Assembly: GCA_040399685.1 (NCBI GenBank)
Contig: JBBART010000003.1
Span: 62,001 to 126,000 of the forward strand
Length of the DNA: 64,000 nucleotides
Reading direction: 5' to 3'
DNA from: CAIQQQ01 sp040399685
Lineage (GTDB): Bacteria; Pseudomonadota; Alphaproteobacteria; Acetobacterales; Acetobacteraceae
Part shown: positions 33,399 to 41,667 of the stretch, in pieces
How positions within the stretch are numbered: the stretch's first letter is position 1
Layout of the letters: each line of letters starts with the position of its first letter
The notes under the pieces: model-generated
What the model was told of the DNA's origin: nothing
Database searches by the model: none
Seen by the model: the letters and a program-made list of their open reading frames with translations, nothing else
Program-made: the position numbers and the translations under genes

Positions 33399-34601
33399 AT
33401 GGATCTGAGCTTTACCGCCGAGGAACGTTCCTTTCGCGCAGAATTGCGTGATTTTTTTCACACCGCCGTGCCGGACCGCATTCGCCGCAAGCTGCGCGAG
33501 GGCCTGCATTTCTCCAAGGACGACCAGATCGAGACCCAGCGTATTCTGAATGCACGCGGCCTGGCTGTGCCGCACTGGCCGGTGGAATGGGGCGGCCAGG
33601 ACTGGACCGCGATTCAGACCTATATTTATCAGGACGAGCTGCAACAGGCCTCGGTGCCGTTCCCGCTGTCGTTCAACTGTTCGATGGTGGGCCCGGTGAT
33701 CGCCGAATTCGGCTCGCAGGCGCACAAGGAGCGGTTCCTGGCGCGTGCGGCGAATCTGGATGACTGGTGGTGTCAGGGGTTCTCGGAGCCAAACGCCGGC
33801 TCCGACCTCGCCTCGCTGCGCACCACGGCGCGGCGGGAGGGCGATAGCTGGATCATCAACGGCCAGAAGACCTGGACCACGCAGGGCCAACATGCCGACT
33901 GGATCTTTGTGCTCGCCCGCACCGACATGGCGGCCAAGAAGCAGTTGGGCATTTCGTTCATCCTGGTGAACATGCGCACACCCGGCATCACCGTGCGGCC
34001 GATCCAGACCATCGATGGCGGCGTCGAGGTCAACGAAGTGTGGTTTGACGAGGTGGTGGTGCCGGCGGACCAGTTGGTCGGCGAGGAGAACAAAGGCTGG
34101 GATTATGCCAAGTTCCTGCTGGGCAACGAACGCACCGGTATTGCCCGAATCGGGATTTCCAAGGCCCGGCTGAAGCGAATCCGCGAATTGGCGGCGCTGG
34201 AACGGGTGGGTGACATCCTGCTGATCGACGACCCAAAATTTCGTGAAAAGCTGGTCAGCGTCGAGGTGGGATTGAAGGCGTTGGAAATGACCCAGCTTCG
34301 GGTGGTGGCGCAGGAGCGGTATCTGCCGCGCGGCAAGCCCAATCCGATGAGTTCGGTGCTCAAGATCAAAGGCAGCGAGTTGCAGCAGGCGACCACGGAT
34401 CTGATGATGGACGTGATCGGGCCGTATGCAGCACCGTTCTTCCCCGAGGAGGAGTTGCAGGGGCGCAACGAGCCGGGGATCGGGCCAGACGACGCGGCCA
34501 CGGCGGCGCCGATGTATTTCAACTGGCGCAAGATCTCGATCTACGGCGGCTCCAATGAAATTCAGCGAAATATTCTCGCCAAAGCCGTGTTGGGATTTTG
34601 A
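33399..34601 (+). CDS. acyl-CoA dehydrogenase, large-subunit type (PimC-like)
   Basis: The 400-residue FAD enzyme oxidises an acyl-CoA to the enoyl-CoA. GFSEPNAGSDLASLRTTA and GQKTWTTQGQHADWIF bind FAD and substrate, and ISIYGGSNEIQRNILAK closes the C-terminus. The usual catalytic Glu of the C-terminal YEGT motif is Gly here (YGGS), so the base is probably the Glu in GNERTGIAR, as in isovaleryl-type enzymes. It resembles large subunits of heteromeric dehydrogenases such as pimeloyl-CoA dehydrogenase. AGGGGAGAAA precedes the ATG at 33399. The paired second subunit starts 3 bases after its stop. Confidence 0.88.
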   Translation: MDLSFTAEERSFRAELRDFFHTAVPDRIRRKLREGLHFSKDDQIETQRILNARGLAVPHWPVEWGGQDWTAIQTYIYQDELQQASVPFPLSFNCSMVGPVIAEFGSQAHKERFLARAANLDDWWCQGFSEPNAGSDLASLRTTARREGDSWIINGQKTWTTQGQHADWIFVLARTDMAAKKQLGISFILVNMRTPGITVRPIQTIDGGVEVNEVWFDEVVVPADQLVGEENKGWDYAKFLLGNERTGIARIGISKARLKRIRELAALERVGDILLIDDPKFREKLVSVEVGLKALEMTQLRVVAQERYLPRGKPNPMSSVLKIKGSELQQATTDLMMDVIGPYAAPFFPEEELQGRNEPGIGPDDAATAAPMYFNWRKISIYGGSNEIQRNILAKAVLGF

Positions 34602-34604
34602 ACG

Positions 34605-35729
34605 ATGGATTTTGACCTGACCGACGACCAGCGTTTGCTGAAAGATTCCGTGGACCGTCTGGTGGCCGACACCTACGGCTTCGACCATCGCCGTGCGATT
34701 CTGGCATCCGCAGAGGGATGGAGCCGGGACAATTGGGCAAGGCTGGCGGATCTGGGCCTGCTGGGGGTGAACTTCGCCGAGGAACATGCAGGCTTCGGCG
34801 GCGGCCCTGTGGAGACGATGCTGGTGGCCGAAGCATTCGGCCGCGCCCTGGTGGTGGAGCCGTATTTCGCCACCGTCGTGCTGGCAGGTGGCCTGCTGCG
34901 TCATGCCGGCAATGCGGCCCAACAGGCGGCGTATCTGCCCCGCATCGCCGGTGGCGAATTGCTGATGGCGTTCGCGCATCACGAGCGACATGCCCGTTAC
35001 GATCTGTCGTCTGTCACCACATCTGCCGTCCAGGCGGGTGACGAATGGGAGATCAACGGCGAGAAAAGCCTCGTGCTGCACGGCGACTGTGCCGACAAGC
35101 TGATTGTCTCGGCACGGATTTCCGGCGGCAACCGCGACGCCGGCGGCATCGGCCTGTTCGTGGTGGATGCCGGCTGCCTGCAACGGCGCGGCTATTCCAC
35201 GCAGGATGGGCTGCGGGCCGCCGAGATCAGCTTCAGCGGCGTCAAGGCCGAAGCCATGCTCAGCCTTGACGGATTTCCGGCCATCGCCCGCACCATCGAT
35301 GAGGCCACCGCGTTCCTGTGCGCCGAGGCGGTGGGGGCGATGGCTGAAATGCACGCCATCACCGTCGACTACATGAAAACCCGCAAGCAGTTCGGCCGTG
35401 CGATTGGCGAATTCCAGGTGCTGCAGCATCGCGCGGTGGACATGCTGGTGCAGGTGGAACTGGCCCGCAGCATGGCGCTGTATGCCACGATGATGGCATC
35501 GGACGATGATTCCGCTGAGCGCGGGCGGGCGATATCGGCGGCCAAGGTGCAGGTGGGCAGGTCGGGCAAGATGGTAGGCGAGGAAGCCATCCAGTTGCAC
35601 GGCGGCATGGCCATGACGATGGAATACAAGGTCGGCCACTACTTCAAACGCGTGACCATGATCGAAAAGCTGTTCGGCGACACCGAGGCGCATTTGCAGC
35701 GTCTGGTTGCCGCCGGAACAGCTTTCTAG
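34605..35729 (+). CDS. acyl-CoA dehydrogenase, small-subunit type (PimD-like)
   Basis: The 374-residue protein has the acyl-CoA dehydrogenase fold (FDLTDDQRLLKDSVDRLVAD, LGLLGVNFAEEHAGFGGG, LHGGMAMTMEYKVGHYFKR). It lacks a clear catalytic ER or YEGT glutamate. Such subunits pair with a catalytic partner, here the gene just 3 bases upstream. The pair probably dehydrogenates an alicyclic, dicarboxylic or other unusual acyl-CoA. That is inference from family resemblance. Confidence 0.85.
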   Translation: MDFDLTDDQRLLKDSVDRLVADTYGFDHRRAILASAEGWSRDNWARLADLGLLGVNFAEEHAGFGGGPVETMLVAEAFGRALVVEPYFATVVLAGGLLRHAGNAAQQAAYLPRIAGGELLMAFAHHERHARYDLSSVTTSAVQAGDEWEINGEKSLVLHGDCADKLIVSARISGGNRDAGGIGLFVVDAGCLQRRGYSTQDGLRAAEISFSGVKAEAMLSLDGFPAIARTIDEATAFLCAEAVGAMAEMHAITVDYMKTRKQFGRAIGEFQVLQHRAVDMLVQVELARSMALYATMMASDDDSAERGRAISAAKVQVGRSGKMVGEEAIQLHGGMAMTMEYKVGHYFKRVTMIEKLFGDTEAHLQRLVAAGTAF

Positions 35730-35734
35730 ATGCG

Positions 35735-36040
35735 TCAGTCCATCGCGCACAATGTCAGCACGCGGTCATCGATCAGTGGCGCAGAGACGGCGCCGACGAT
35801 GGGCATGCGCGGATTGGCGCGATGGGCGCGCACGGCGTCCATGTTGGTGTAGACTTCAACGAGCATGATGCGCTTGCCGTCCGGCAGGCCATCCTCGCCC
35901 AGGGGCAGCATGACGTCGAAGCGCTCGCAGCCGGGTTCTTCGGCCAGGGTGGCGGTGGCGTGGGTGCGGATATGGGCTGCGAACGCATCGAAGCAGCCGG
36001 GCTTGGGCGTGAATTCGACGACGATGCTGATGCGGGACAT
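35735..36040 (-). CDS. putative quinol monooxygenase (ABM domain)
   Basis: The 101-residue protein is one antibiotic-biosynthesis-monooxygenase ferredoxin-like domain: ISIVVEFTPKPGCFDAFAAH, then EEPGCERFDVMLPL and IMLVEVYTNMDAVRAH. Members oxidise quinols or act as small dimeric oxygenases without cofactor. AAGGA stands 9 bases before its ATG. It is divergent from the GMC gene with only 31 bases between the starts, and its 3' end nearly touches the dehydrogenase gene (6 bases). Confidence 0.8.
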   Translation of the reverse strand: MSRISIVVEFTPKPGCFDAFAAHIRTHATATLAEEPGCERFDVMLPLGEDGLPDGKRIMLVEVYTNMDAVRAHRANPRMPIVGAVSAPLIDDRVLTLCAMD

Positions 36041-36071
36041 TGGTTAATCCTTCTTGGTTTTTGGAGACGAC

Positions 36072-37685
36072 ATGGAAACGATTGAAGCAGACTATGTCGT
36101 CGTGGGCGCCGGGTCGGCGGGATGCGTGGTGGCGGCAAGATTGAGCGAAGATCCGTCCGTGCGCGTTGTGTTGCTCGAAGCGGGCGGGCCGGATCGCAAC
36201 CCATGGATCCACATTCCGCTTGGTTATGGCAAGACCATCGCCGATCCGTCGGTGAACTGGTGCTATGAGACAGAGGCCGAGCCAGGCACCAACAATCGCC
36301 GGATGCTGTGGCCCCGCGGCAAGGTTCTGGGCGGATCGTCCTCCATCAACGGCCTGCTGTATGTGCGCGGCCAGCCGGCCGATTACGACCATTGGCGCCA
36401 ACTCGGCAATGCCGGCTGGGCGTGGGAGGACGTGCTGCCGTATTTCAAGCGCTCCGAAGGGCGAATCGGCGGCGCGGATGATCCGTTGCACGGCAGGGAC
36501 GGTCCGTTGTCGGTGAGCGACATCACCGAGCGGCATCCGTTGTGCGAAGCCTATGTGAACGCGGCGGCCGAAGTCGGCATTCCGCGCACCACCGATTTCA
36601 ACGGCGCGTCGCAGGAAGGCGTGGGCTATTACCAGACCAATTCGAAGCGCGGCATGCGCGTGTCGGCAGCGCGGGCGTTCCTCAAGCCTGCGATGAAGCG
36701 GCCAAATCTGCGCGTCATCACCCACGCGCTGGCTGAACGCGTGCTGTTCGCGGGACGGCGGGCCACCGGCGTGGCGTTTCTGCGCGACGGCGAACATGAG
36801 ACGGTGCGCGCCACGCGGGAGGTGATTTTGTGCGGCGGGGCCATCAACACGCCGCAACTGTTGATGCTGTCAGGCGTGGGGCCGGCGCCGCATCTGGAGG
36901 AGATGGGCATCGAGGTGCGCCATCACCTGCGCGGCGTCGGGCAGAATTTGCAGGATCATTACCAAACCCGCTTTGCCTATCGCTGCACGGAGGCGATCAC
37001 GGTCAACGACATCATGACCAGCCGCCTGAGCATGATGAAGGTGGGGCTGCAATATCTGCTCACGCGCCGGGGGCCGCTGTCCATCAGTGCCGGCCAGGTC
37101 GGCATCTTTGCCAAATCGCATGCCGATTTGACGGCGCCGGATCTGCAATTCCATTTCATCGTCTTCAGTGCCGATCGCCCGGCCGAGGGGCTGCACAAAT
37201 TCTCCGGCTTCACCCAGAATGTATGTCAGTTGCGACCGGAAAGCCGGGGTGAAATCCTGCTGAAATCCAACGATTCCCGCATGCATCCCGCCATTCTGCC
37301 GAATTATCTGGCGGAGGAGACGGACCAGCGCGTGCTGGTCGACGGCCTCAAGCTGTCACGCGCCATCGCGGCCCGGCCGTCGATGCAGCATTACATCTCC
37401 GGTGAATATCTGCCCGGAGAGGCGGTGCGCAGCGACGATGAATTGCTGGCCTACGCCCGCGCCTATGGCGGCACCATCTATCATCCCTGCGGCACGGCGA
37501 AGATGGGCGCGGATGCGATGGCGGTGGTGGATGACAATCTGCGCGTGCACGGCGTGTCTGGCCTGCGGGTGGCGGACGCGTCGGTGATGCCGAGCCTGAT
37601 TTCTGGTAACACCAACGCCGCCTGCATCATGATCGGCGAGAAGGCCGCCGACCTGATCCGGGGGCGGGTATTGGAGCGGGCTTGA
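36072..37685 (+). CDS. GMC family FAD oxidoreductase (choline-dehydrogenase type)
   Basis: The 537-residue flavoprotein oxidises an alcohol. The N-terminal ADP-binding fold YVVVGAGSAGCVVAARLSED is followed by MLWPRGKVLGGSSSINGLLY. The catalytic region contains YHPCGTAKMG and, near the C-terminus, SGNTNAACIMIGEKAADLI. No signal peptide is present, so it is cytoplasmic or membrane-associated. The ATG at 36072 has a GGAG site. An in-frame alternative at 36054 lacks support. With the neighbouring thiolase and dehydrogenases it likely belongs to one degradation pathway. Confidence 0.9.
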   Translation: METIEADYVVVGAGSAGCVVAARLSEDPSVRVVLLEAGGPDRNPWIHIPLGYGKTIADPSVNWCYETEAEPGTNNRRMLWPRGKVLGGSSSINGLLYVRGQPADYDHWRQLGNAGWAWEDVLPYFKRSEGRIGGADDPLHGRDGPLSVSDITERHPLCEAYVNAAAEVGIPRTTDFNGASQEGVGYYQTNSKRGMRVSAARAFLKPAMKRPNLRVITHALAERVLFAGRRATGVAFLRDGEHETVRATREVILCGGAINTPQLLMLSGVGPAPHLEEMGIEVRHHLRGVGQNLQDHYQTRFAYRCTEAITVNDIMTSRLSMMKVGLQYLLTRRGPLSISAGQVGIFAKSHADLTAPDLQFHFIVFSADRPAEGLHKFSGFTQNVCQLRPESRGEILLKSNDSRMHPAILPNYLAEETDQRVLVDGLKLSRAIAARPSMQHYISGEYLPGEAVRSDDELLAYARAYGGTIYHPCGTAKMGADAMAVVDDNLRVHGVSGLRVADASVMPSLISGNTNAACIMIGEKAADLIRGRVLERA

Positions 37686-37737
37686 TCGGCGGGGCAAGGG
37701 GGATCAAACTTCGCCCCAAAAACGAGGAGGCCACACC

Positions 37738-38907
37738 ATGAGCGAAGCTTGCATCGTCGGCTGGGCGCACACCAAGTTCGGCAAGCTGGATGATCCCGAT
37801 GTCGAAAGCCTGTTCGGCCGCGTGGCCCGCGCTGCGATCGAGGATGCCGGGGTGGCGCCAACCGAGATTGACGGCGTGTTCGTGGGCGTGTTCAACAACG
37901 GCTTTTCCAAGCAGGATTTCCCGTCCTCGTTGGTGTTCCAGTCGGTGCCGGAACTGCGGTTCAAGCCGTCCACCCGCTATGAGAACGCCTGCGCCACCGG
38001 CACCGCCGCTGTGCACGGCGCGCGTGATTGGATTGCCGCAGGGCGTGGGCGCATCGCCCTTGTGGTGGGCGCTGAGAAGATGACCGCCACACCGACCGCC
38101 ACGGTGGGCGACATCCTGCTCAACGCCAGCTACCGCGCCGAGGAAGGCGACATTCCCGCCGGTTTCGCCGGCGTGTTCGGCCGCATCGCCGAGCGTTATT
38201 TCCAGAAATACGGCGACCAATCGGACGCCCTGGCGGCGATTGCGGCCAAGAACCACGCCAACGGCGTCGACAATCCTTACGCCCAGATGCGCAAGGATCT
38301 CGGCTACGCGTTCTGCCGCGAGGTGAGCGACAAGAACCCCTACGTGGCGCCGCCGCTGAAGCGCACCGATTGCTCGCTGGTCTCCGATGGCGCTGCCGCA
38401 CTGGTGATCGCCGATGAGGAAACCGCCCGCGCCTTGGGCAAGGCCGTGAAATTCCGTGCCGCCGTGCAGGTGAACGATTTCCTGCCGCTGTCGCGTCGTG
38501 ATCCGACCGCGTTCGAAGGCGCCGCCATCGCCTGGCAGCGCGCGTTGGCCGATGTCGATATCGCCCTGGGCGATCTGTCGTTCGTGGAGACCCATGACTG
38601 CTTCACCATCGCCGAACTGCTGGAATACGAGGCGATGGGGCTGTGCGCGCCGGGCGAGGGCAAGCGGGCCATTCTGGAAGGCTGGACGACCAAGAGCGGC
38701 AGGCTGCCGGTCAACCGGTCCGGCGGGCTGAAATCGAAGGGCCACCCGATCGGCGCCACCGGCGTTTCCATGCACGCCATCGCCGCCATGCAGCTGTGCG
38801 GCCAGGCTGGCGACATGCAGTTGCCGAAGGCCGATCTGGCGGGCGTGTTCAACATGGGCGGGGCGGCTGTGGCCAACTACGTGTCGGTGCTGGAGCGCCT
38901 GTCCTGA
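37738..38907 (+). CDS. thiolase-like acetyl-CoA acetyltransferase family protein
   Basis: The 389-residue protein is an SCP2/type-II thiolase. The nucleophilic Cys sits in YENACATGTAAVHGA, the catalytic His in ETHDCFTIAELLEYE and a second conserved His in GGLKSKGHPIGATG. It should cleave or form a 3-ketoacyl-CoA. A clear GAGGAGG site precedes the ATG. Its last codons overlap the presumed start of the acyl-CoA synthetase by 4 bases. Confidence 0.9.
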   Translation: MSEACIVGWAHTKFGKLDDPDVESLFGRVARAAIEDAGVAPTEIDGVFVGVFNNGFSKQDFPSSLVFQSVPELRFKPSTRYENACATGTAAVHGARDWIAAGRGRIALVVGAEKMTATPTATVGDILLNASYRAEEGDIPAGFAGVFGRIAERYFQKYGDQSDALAAIAAKNHANGVDNPYAQMRKDLGYAFCREVSDKNPYVAPPLKRTDCSLVSDGAAALVIADEETARALGKAVKFRAAVQVNDFLPLSRRDPTAFEGAAIAWQRALADVDIALGDLSFVETHDCFTIAELLEYEAMGLCAPGEGKRAILEGWTTKSGRLPVNRSGGLKSKGHPIGATGVSMHAIAAMQLCGQAGDMQLPKADLAGVFNMGGAAVANYVSVLERLS

Positions 38908-40451
38908 AAACGAACATTGGTGGGGCGCCAATCCCCACCGCCAACCTCGCCAGCCTGCTGCTGAACACGGCGCGAAGGCTTCCGGACCGGCCGGGTATCA
39001 TCCAGGGCGATCTCACCCGCAGCTGGGGCGAGATGGCGTCGCGCGTGCGCGCGGCCGCAGGCGCACTGGCGGCGCGTGGCGTGGTGAAGGGCGACCGGGT
39101 GCTGGTGCATGCCCGCAATTCGCCCGCTATGTTCGAGACGATCTGGGCGTGCTGGATGCTCGGCGCGGTGTTCGTGCCCACCAATTTCCGTCTGACGCCG
39201 ACCGAGGTCGGCTATCTGGCGGAATCGTCTGGGGCCGCGTGGCAGATATTTGACCGGGAATTCCCCGATCACGCCGAAGCCGCCAAGAACCCGGCGGTGC
39301 AGGCGCAGCTCTGGACCGAGGACTGGGAGGAATTGACGCGTTTCGACGCGCCGTTGGCCCGCCCGGTGGATGTGGACCGCGATGATTGCTGCTGGTTCTT
39401 CTACACCTCAGGCACCACCGGCCGGCCGAAGGCGGGCATGTTGAGCCACGGCCAGATGGCGTTCGTGGTCAACAACCATCTGTGCGACCTGATGCCCGGC
39501 ACCACCGAGCACGATGCCTCGCTGGTGATCGCACCTTTGTCGCATGGCGCGGGTGTTCACGCCCTCAGCCAGGTGGCACGCGGGGCGGCCAGCATTCTGC
39601 CGGTGGGCGAGCGGTTCGACGGCGATGAGATGTGGGCGCTGGTGGCGCGCCGTCGCGTGACGAACATGTTCACCGTGCCGACCATCGTCAACCTGCTGTG
39701 CCGCCACAAGGCGGTGGACCTGCATGATCATTCCTCGCTGCGCTATGTGATCTATGCCGGTGCGCCGATGTATCGGGCCGATCAGATCTATGCGCTGGGC
39801 AAGCTCGGCAAGGTATTGGTGCAGTATTTCGGCCTGGGCGAGGTGACCGGCGCCATCACCGTGCTGCCGCCGTCGCTGCACAGCATGGAGGATGATGCCG
39901 GCGTTCCCCCCGGCAGCTGCGGCTATGCCCGCACCGGCATGGAGATCGCCATTCTCGACCCCGATGGCAATCATCTGGAACCGTTCGAGACCGGCGAGAT
40001 CTGCGTGCGCGGGGCGGCCGTGTTCAGCGGCTATTTCAACAATCCCGAGGCCAACGCCAAGGCGTTCGCGCATGGCTGGTTTCACACCGGCGATCTGGGG
40101 CATCTGGATGCACGCGGCTTCCTGAGCATCACCGGCCGCTCGTCGGACATGTATATCTCCGGCGGATCGAACGTCTATCCGCGGGAGATCGAGGAGGTTC
40201 TGCTCACCCATCCGGCCATCGCCGAGGCCTGTGTGGTGGGGGTGCCCGATCCGAAATGGGGCGAAAGCGGTGTGGCGGTGCTGGTGGTCAGCGAGGGCCA
40301 CAAGGTCAATCTCGGTGAATTGCTGGCCCATATGGAAGGCCGCATCGCCAAGTATAAAATACCGCAGCGGATTGTCGTTTGGACGGAATTGCCGAAATCC
40401 GGCTACGGCAAGGTGGTCAAGCGCGACGTGATACGGCTGCTCGAACAATAG
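38904..40451 (+). CDS. AMP-dependent acyl-CoA synthetase, likely CTG start
   Basis: The enzyme activates a carboxylic acid to its CoA thioester with ATP. The 515-residue chain has FYTSGTTGRPKAGMLSHG (P-loop), YFGLGEVTGAITVLP (A5), HTGDLGHLDARGFLSITGR (A7-A8) and PKSGYGKVVKRDVI with the C-terminal catalytic Lys. No ATG, GTG or TTG lies at the expected N-terminus. A CTG at 38904 overlaps the thiolase stop (CTGA), and TGGAG stands 8 bases upstream, so CTG is the best start. The first in-frame ATG (39034) would lose about 43 residues of the conserved fold. Confidence 0.85.
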   Translation: MKTNIGGAPIPTANLASLLLNTARRLPDRPGIIQGDLTRSWGEMASRVRAAAGALAARGVVKGDRVLVHARNSPAMFETIWACWMLGAVFVPTNFRLTPTEVGYLAESSGAAWQIFDREFPDHAEAAKNPAVQAQLWTEDWEELTRFDAPLARPVDVDRDDCCWFFYTSGTTGRPKAGMLSHGQMAFVVNNHLCDLMPGTTEHDASLVIAPLSHGAGVHALSQVARGAASILPVGERFDGDEMWALVARRRVTNMFTVPTIVNLLCRHKAVDLHDHSSLRYVIYAGAPMYRADQIYALGKLGKVLVQYFGLGEVTGAITVLPPSLHSMEDDAGVPPGSCGYARTGMEIAILDPDGNHLEPFETGEICVRGAAVFSGYFNNPEANAKAFAHGWFHTGDLGHLDARGFLSITGRSSDMYISGGSNVYPREIEEVLLTHPAIAEACVVGVPDPKWGESGVAVLVVSEGHKVNLGELLAHMEGRIAKYKIPQRIVVWTELPKSGYGKVVKRDVIRLLEQ

Positions 40452-41667
40452 CAGCTGCCCGCTTCCCCTCGTTCCACGCCCCGCCGACCGTGCCAGCCAG
40501 GCCCTGGTCGGCGGTGGCCTCGCCGGCGAACACCAGCCTGCCGTCAGCCAAGGGTTCTGCCAGTCTGGCTCGGTCCTGCGCGTGGCCGGCGCGGGCGTAG
40601 GCATAGGCGCCGCCGTGCCATGGGTTGCTGTGCCAGTCGGTGACGATGGCCTCGCCGAGTGCTGAATCCGCCCGCGCCCCGAACCATGCGCGCAGCCGGT
40701 CGCGCACGAAGGCGATGGTGGCCGCCTGTCCCTCGCGGGCCAACGCCCAGGCGGGTGGGCCGCCGATGAACGCCACCACGTGATCGGACCCATTCGGCCA
40801 TGCCAGCAATGACAGCATCGGCGCGTCCCGTTCGATGCGGGCAGTGACGCTTTCGTCGGGGCGTAGCCCGAGCCGGTCGGCCCCGGTGGCGTGCAGGGCG
40901 ATCTTGGTGAGCAGGCCCATCGGCAATCCGTCCAGCGACATCGGCAGCGCGGGCTGAAACCGTATGCGCCCGATGGCGGCGGGTGAGGCGGTGACGATGC
41001 AGGCGCTGGCCCGGATTGTGCCCGCGGAGGTCTGCGCCGTGATCGGGCCGCGCCAGTCGATGGCGTGCACCGGCGTGTTCAGCGCGACGGCTCCGGCCAT
41101 CGGGCCGAGCGTGTGGGCGACGAATGTGCCGAGGCCGCCCTGGATGTTCAGATTGGCGCCCTCCAGCGCGTTCATTCGCCAGTCGATCACGCTGAGATCG
41201 CGCGGGTCAGCGGCGGCGATCTGGCAGCCCTCCCACGCCTCGATGGTGGCCGTCCAGGGATCGGCCCGCAGGCTGGCGATGGCGTCGGCAAGGGCGATGT
41301 CGCGGGTTTCGGCCGAGGCGACTGCTTCGAAGCGCGCATAGGCCTGGCTGCGGGCTTCAATCTGGGCGGACGTGGCGGGTTGGCCATCCACCAGAACCCG
41401 GCGGGTGCGCACCGCGTCGCAATCGAGGAGCGGCACGTGCGCGGCGCGGGCGATACCGGTGAGGGGGTTGCGCTCCGATGCGTGCAGCCAACTGGCGCCG
41501 TGGTCGAAGGCGTGGCCACCGAACAGGGTGGTGTGGGTGCGTCCGCCAATGCGGTCGGCGGCTTCCACCGCAACGCAGCCGATCCCCGCCGCACGCAGCG
41601 TCGTAACGGCGGACAGGCCGGCCACGCCGGCGCCGATGATCAGGACGGGATCGGTGCTGTCAGTCAT
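40417..41667 (-). CDS. FAD-dependent amine oxidase (flavin monoamine oxidase type)
   Basis: The 416-residue protein has the dinucleotide fold VLIIGAGVAGLSAVTTLRAAG, the IGGRTHT motif, and a C-terminal LVFAGEATADQGLAGTVGGA that holds FAD. It should oxidise an amine with oxygen or another acceptor. Its start overlaps the end of the AMP-phosphorylase fusion gene by 8 bases, so both are co-transcribed. Its 3' end overlaps the convergent acyl-CoA synthetase by 35 bases. The frame extends upstream to 41742 inside the preceding gene and is not used. Confidence 0.85.
   Translation of the reverse strand: MTDSTDPVLIIGAGVAGLSAVTTLRAAGIGCVAVEAADRIGGRTHTTLFGGHAFDHGASWLHASERNPLTGIARAAHVPLLDCDAVRTRRVLVDGQPATSAQIEARSQAYARFEAVASAETRDIALADAIASLRADPWTATIEAWEGCQIAAADPRDLSVIDWRMNALEGANLNIQGGLGTFVAHTLGPMAGAVALNTPVHAIDWRGPITAQTSAGTIRASACIVTASPAAIGRIRFQPALPMSLDGLPMGLLTKIALHATGADRLGLRPDESVTARIERDAPMLSLLAWPNGSDHVVAFIGGPPAWALAREGQAATIAFVRDRLRAWFGARADSALGEAIVTDWHSNPWHGGAYAYARAGHAQDRARLAEPLADGRLVFAGEATADQGLAGTVGGAWNEGKRAAAIVRAAVSRRA

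Noticed and set aside
33222..35750. 842-residue open frame on the minus strand across the acyl-CoA dehydrogenase genes
   Set aside because: It is antisense to two well-supported genes with conserved motifs. Long antisense frames are expected from GC-rich codon bias, and its translation shows no recognisable domain.
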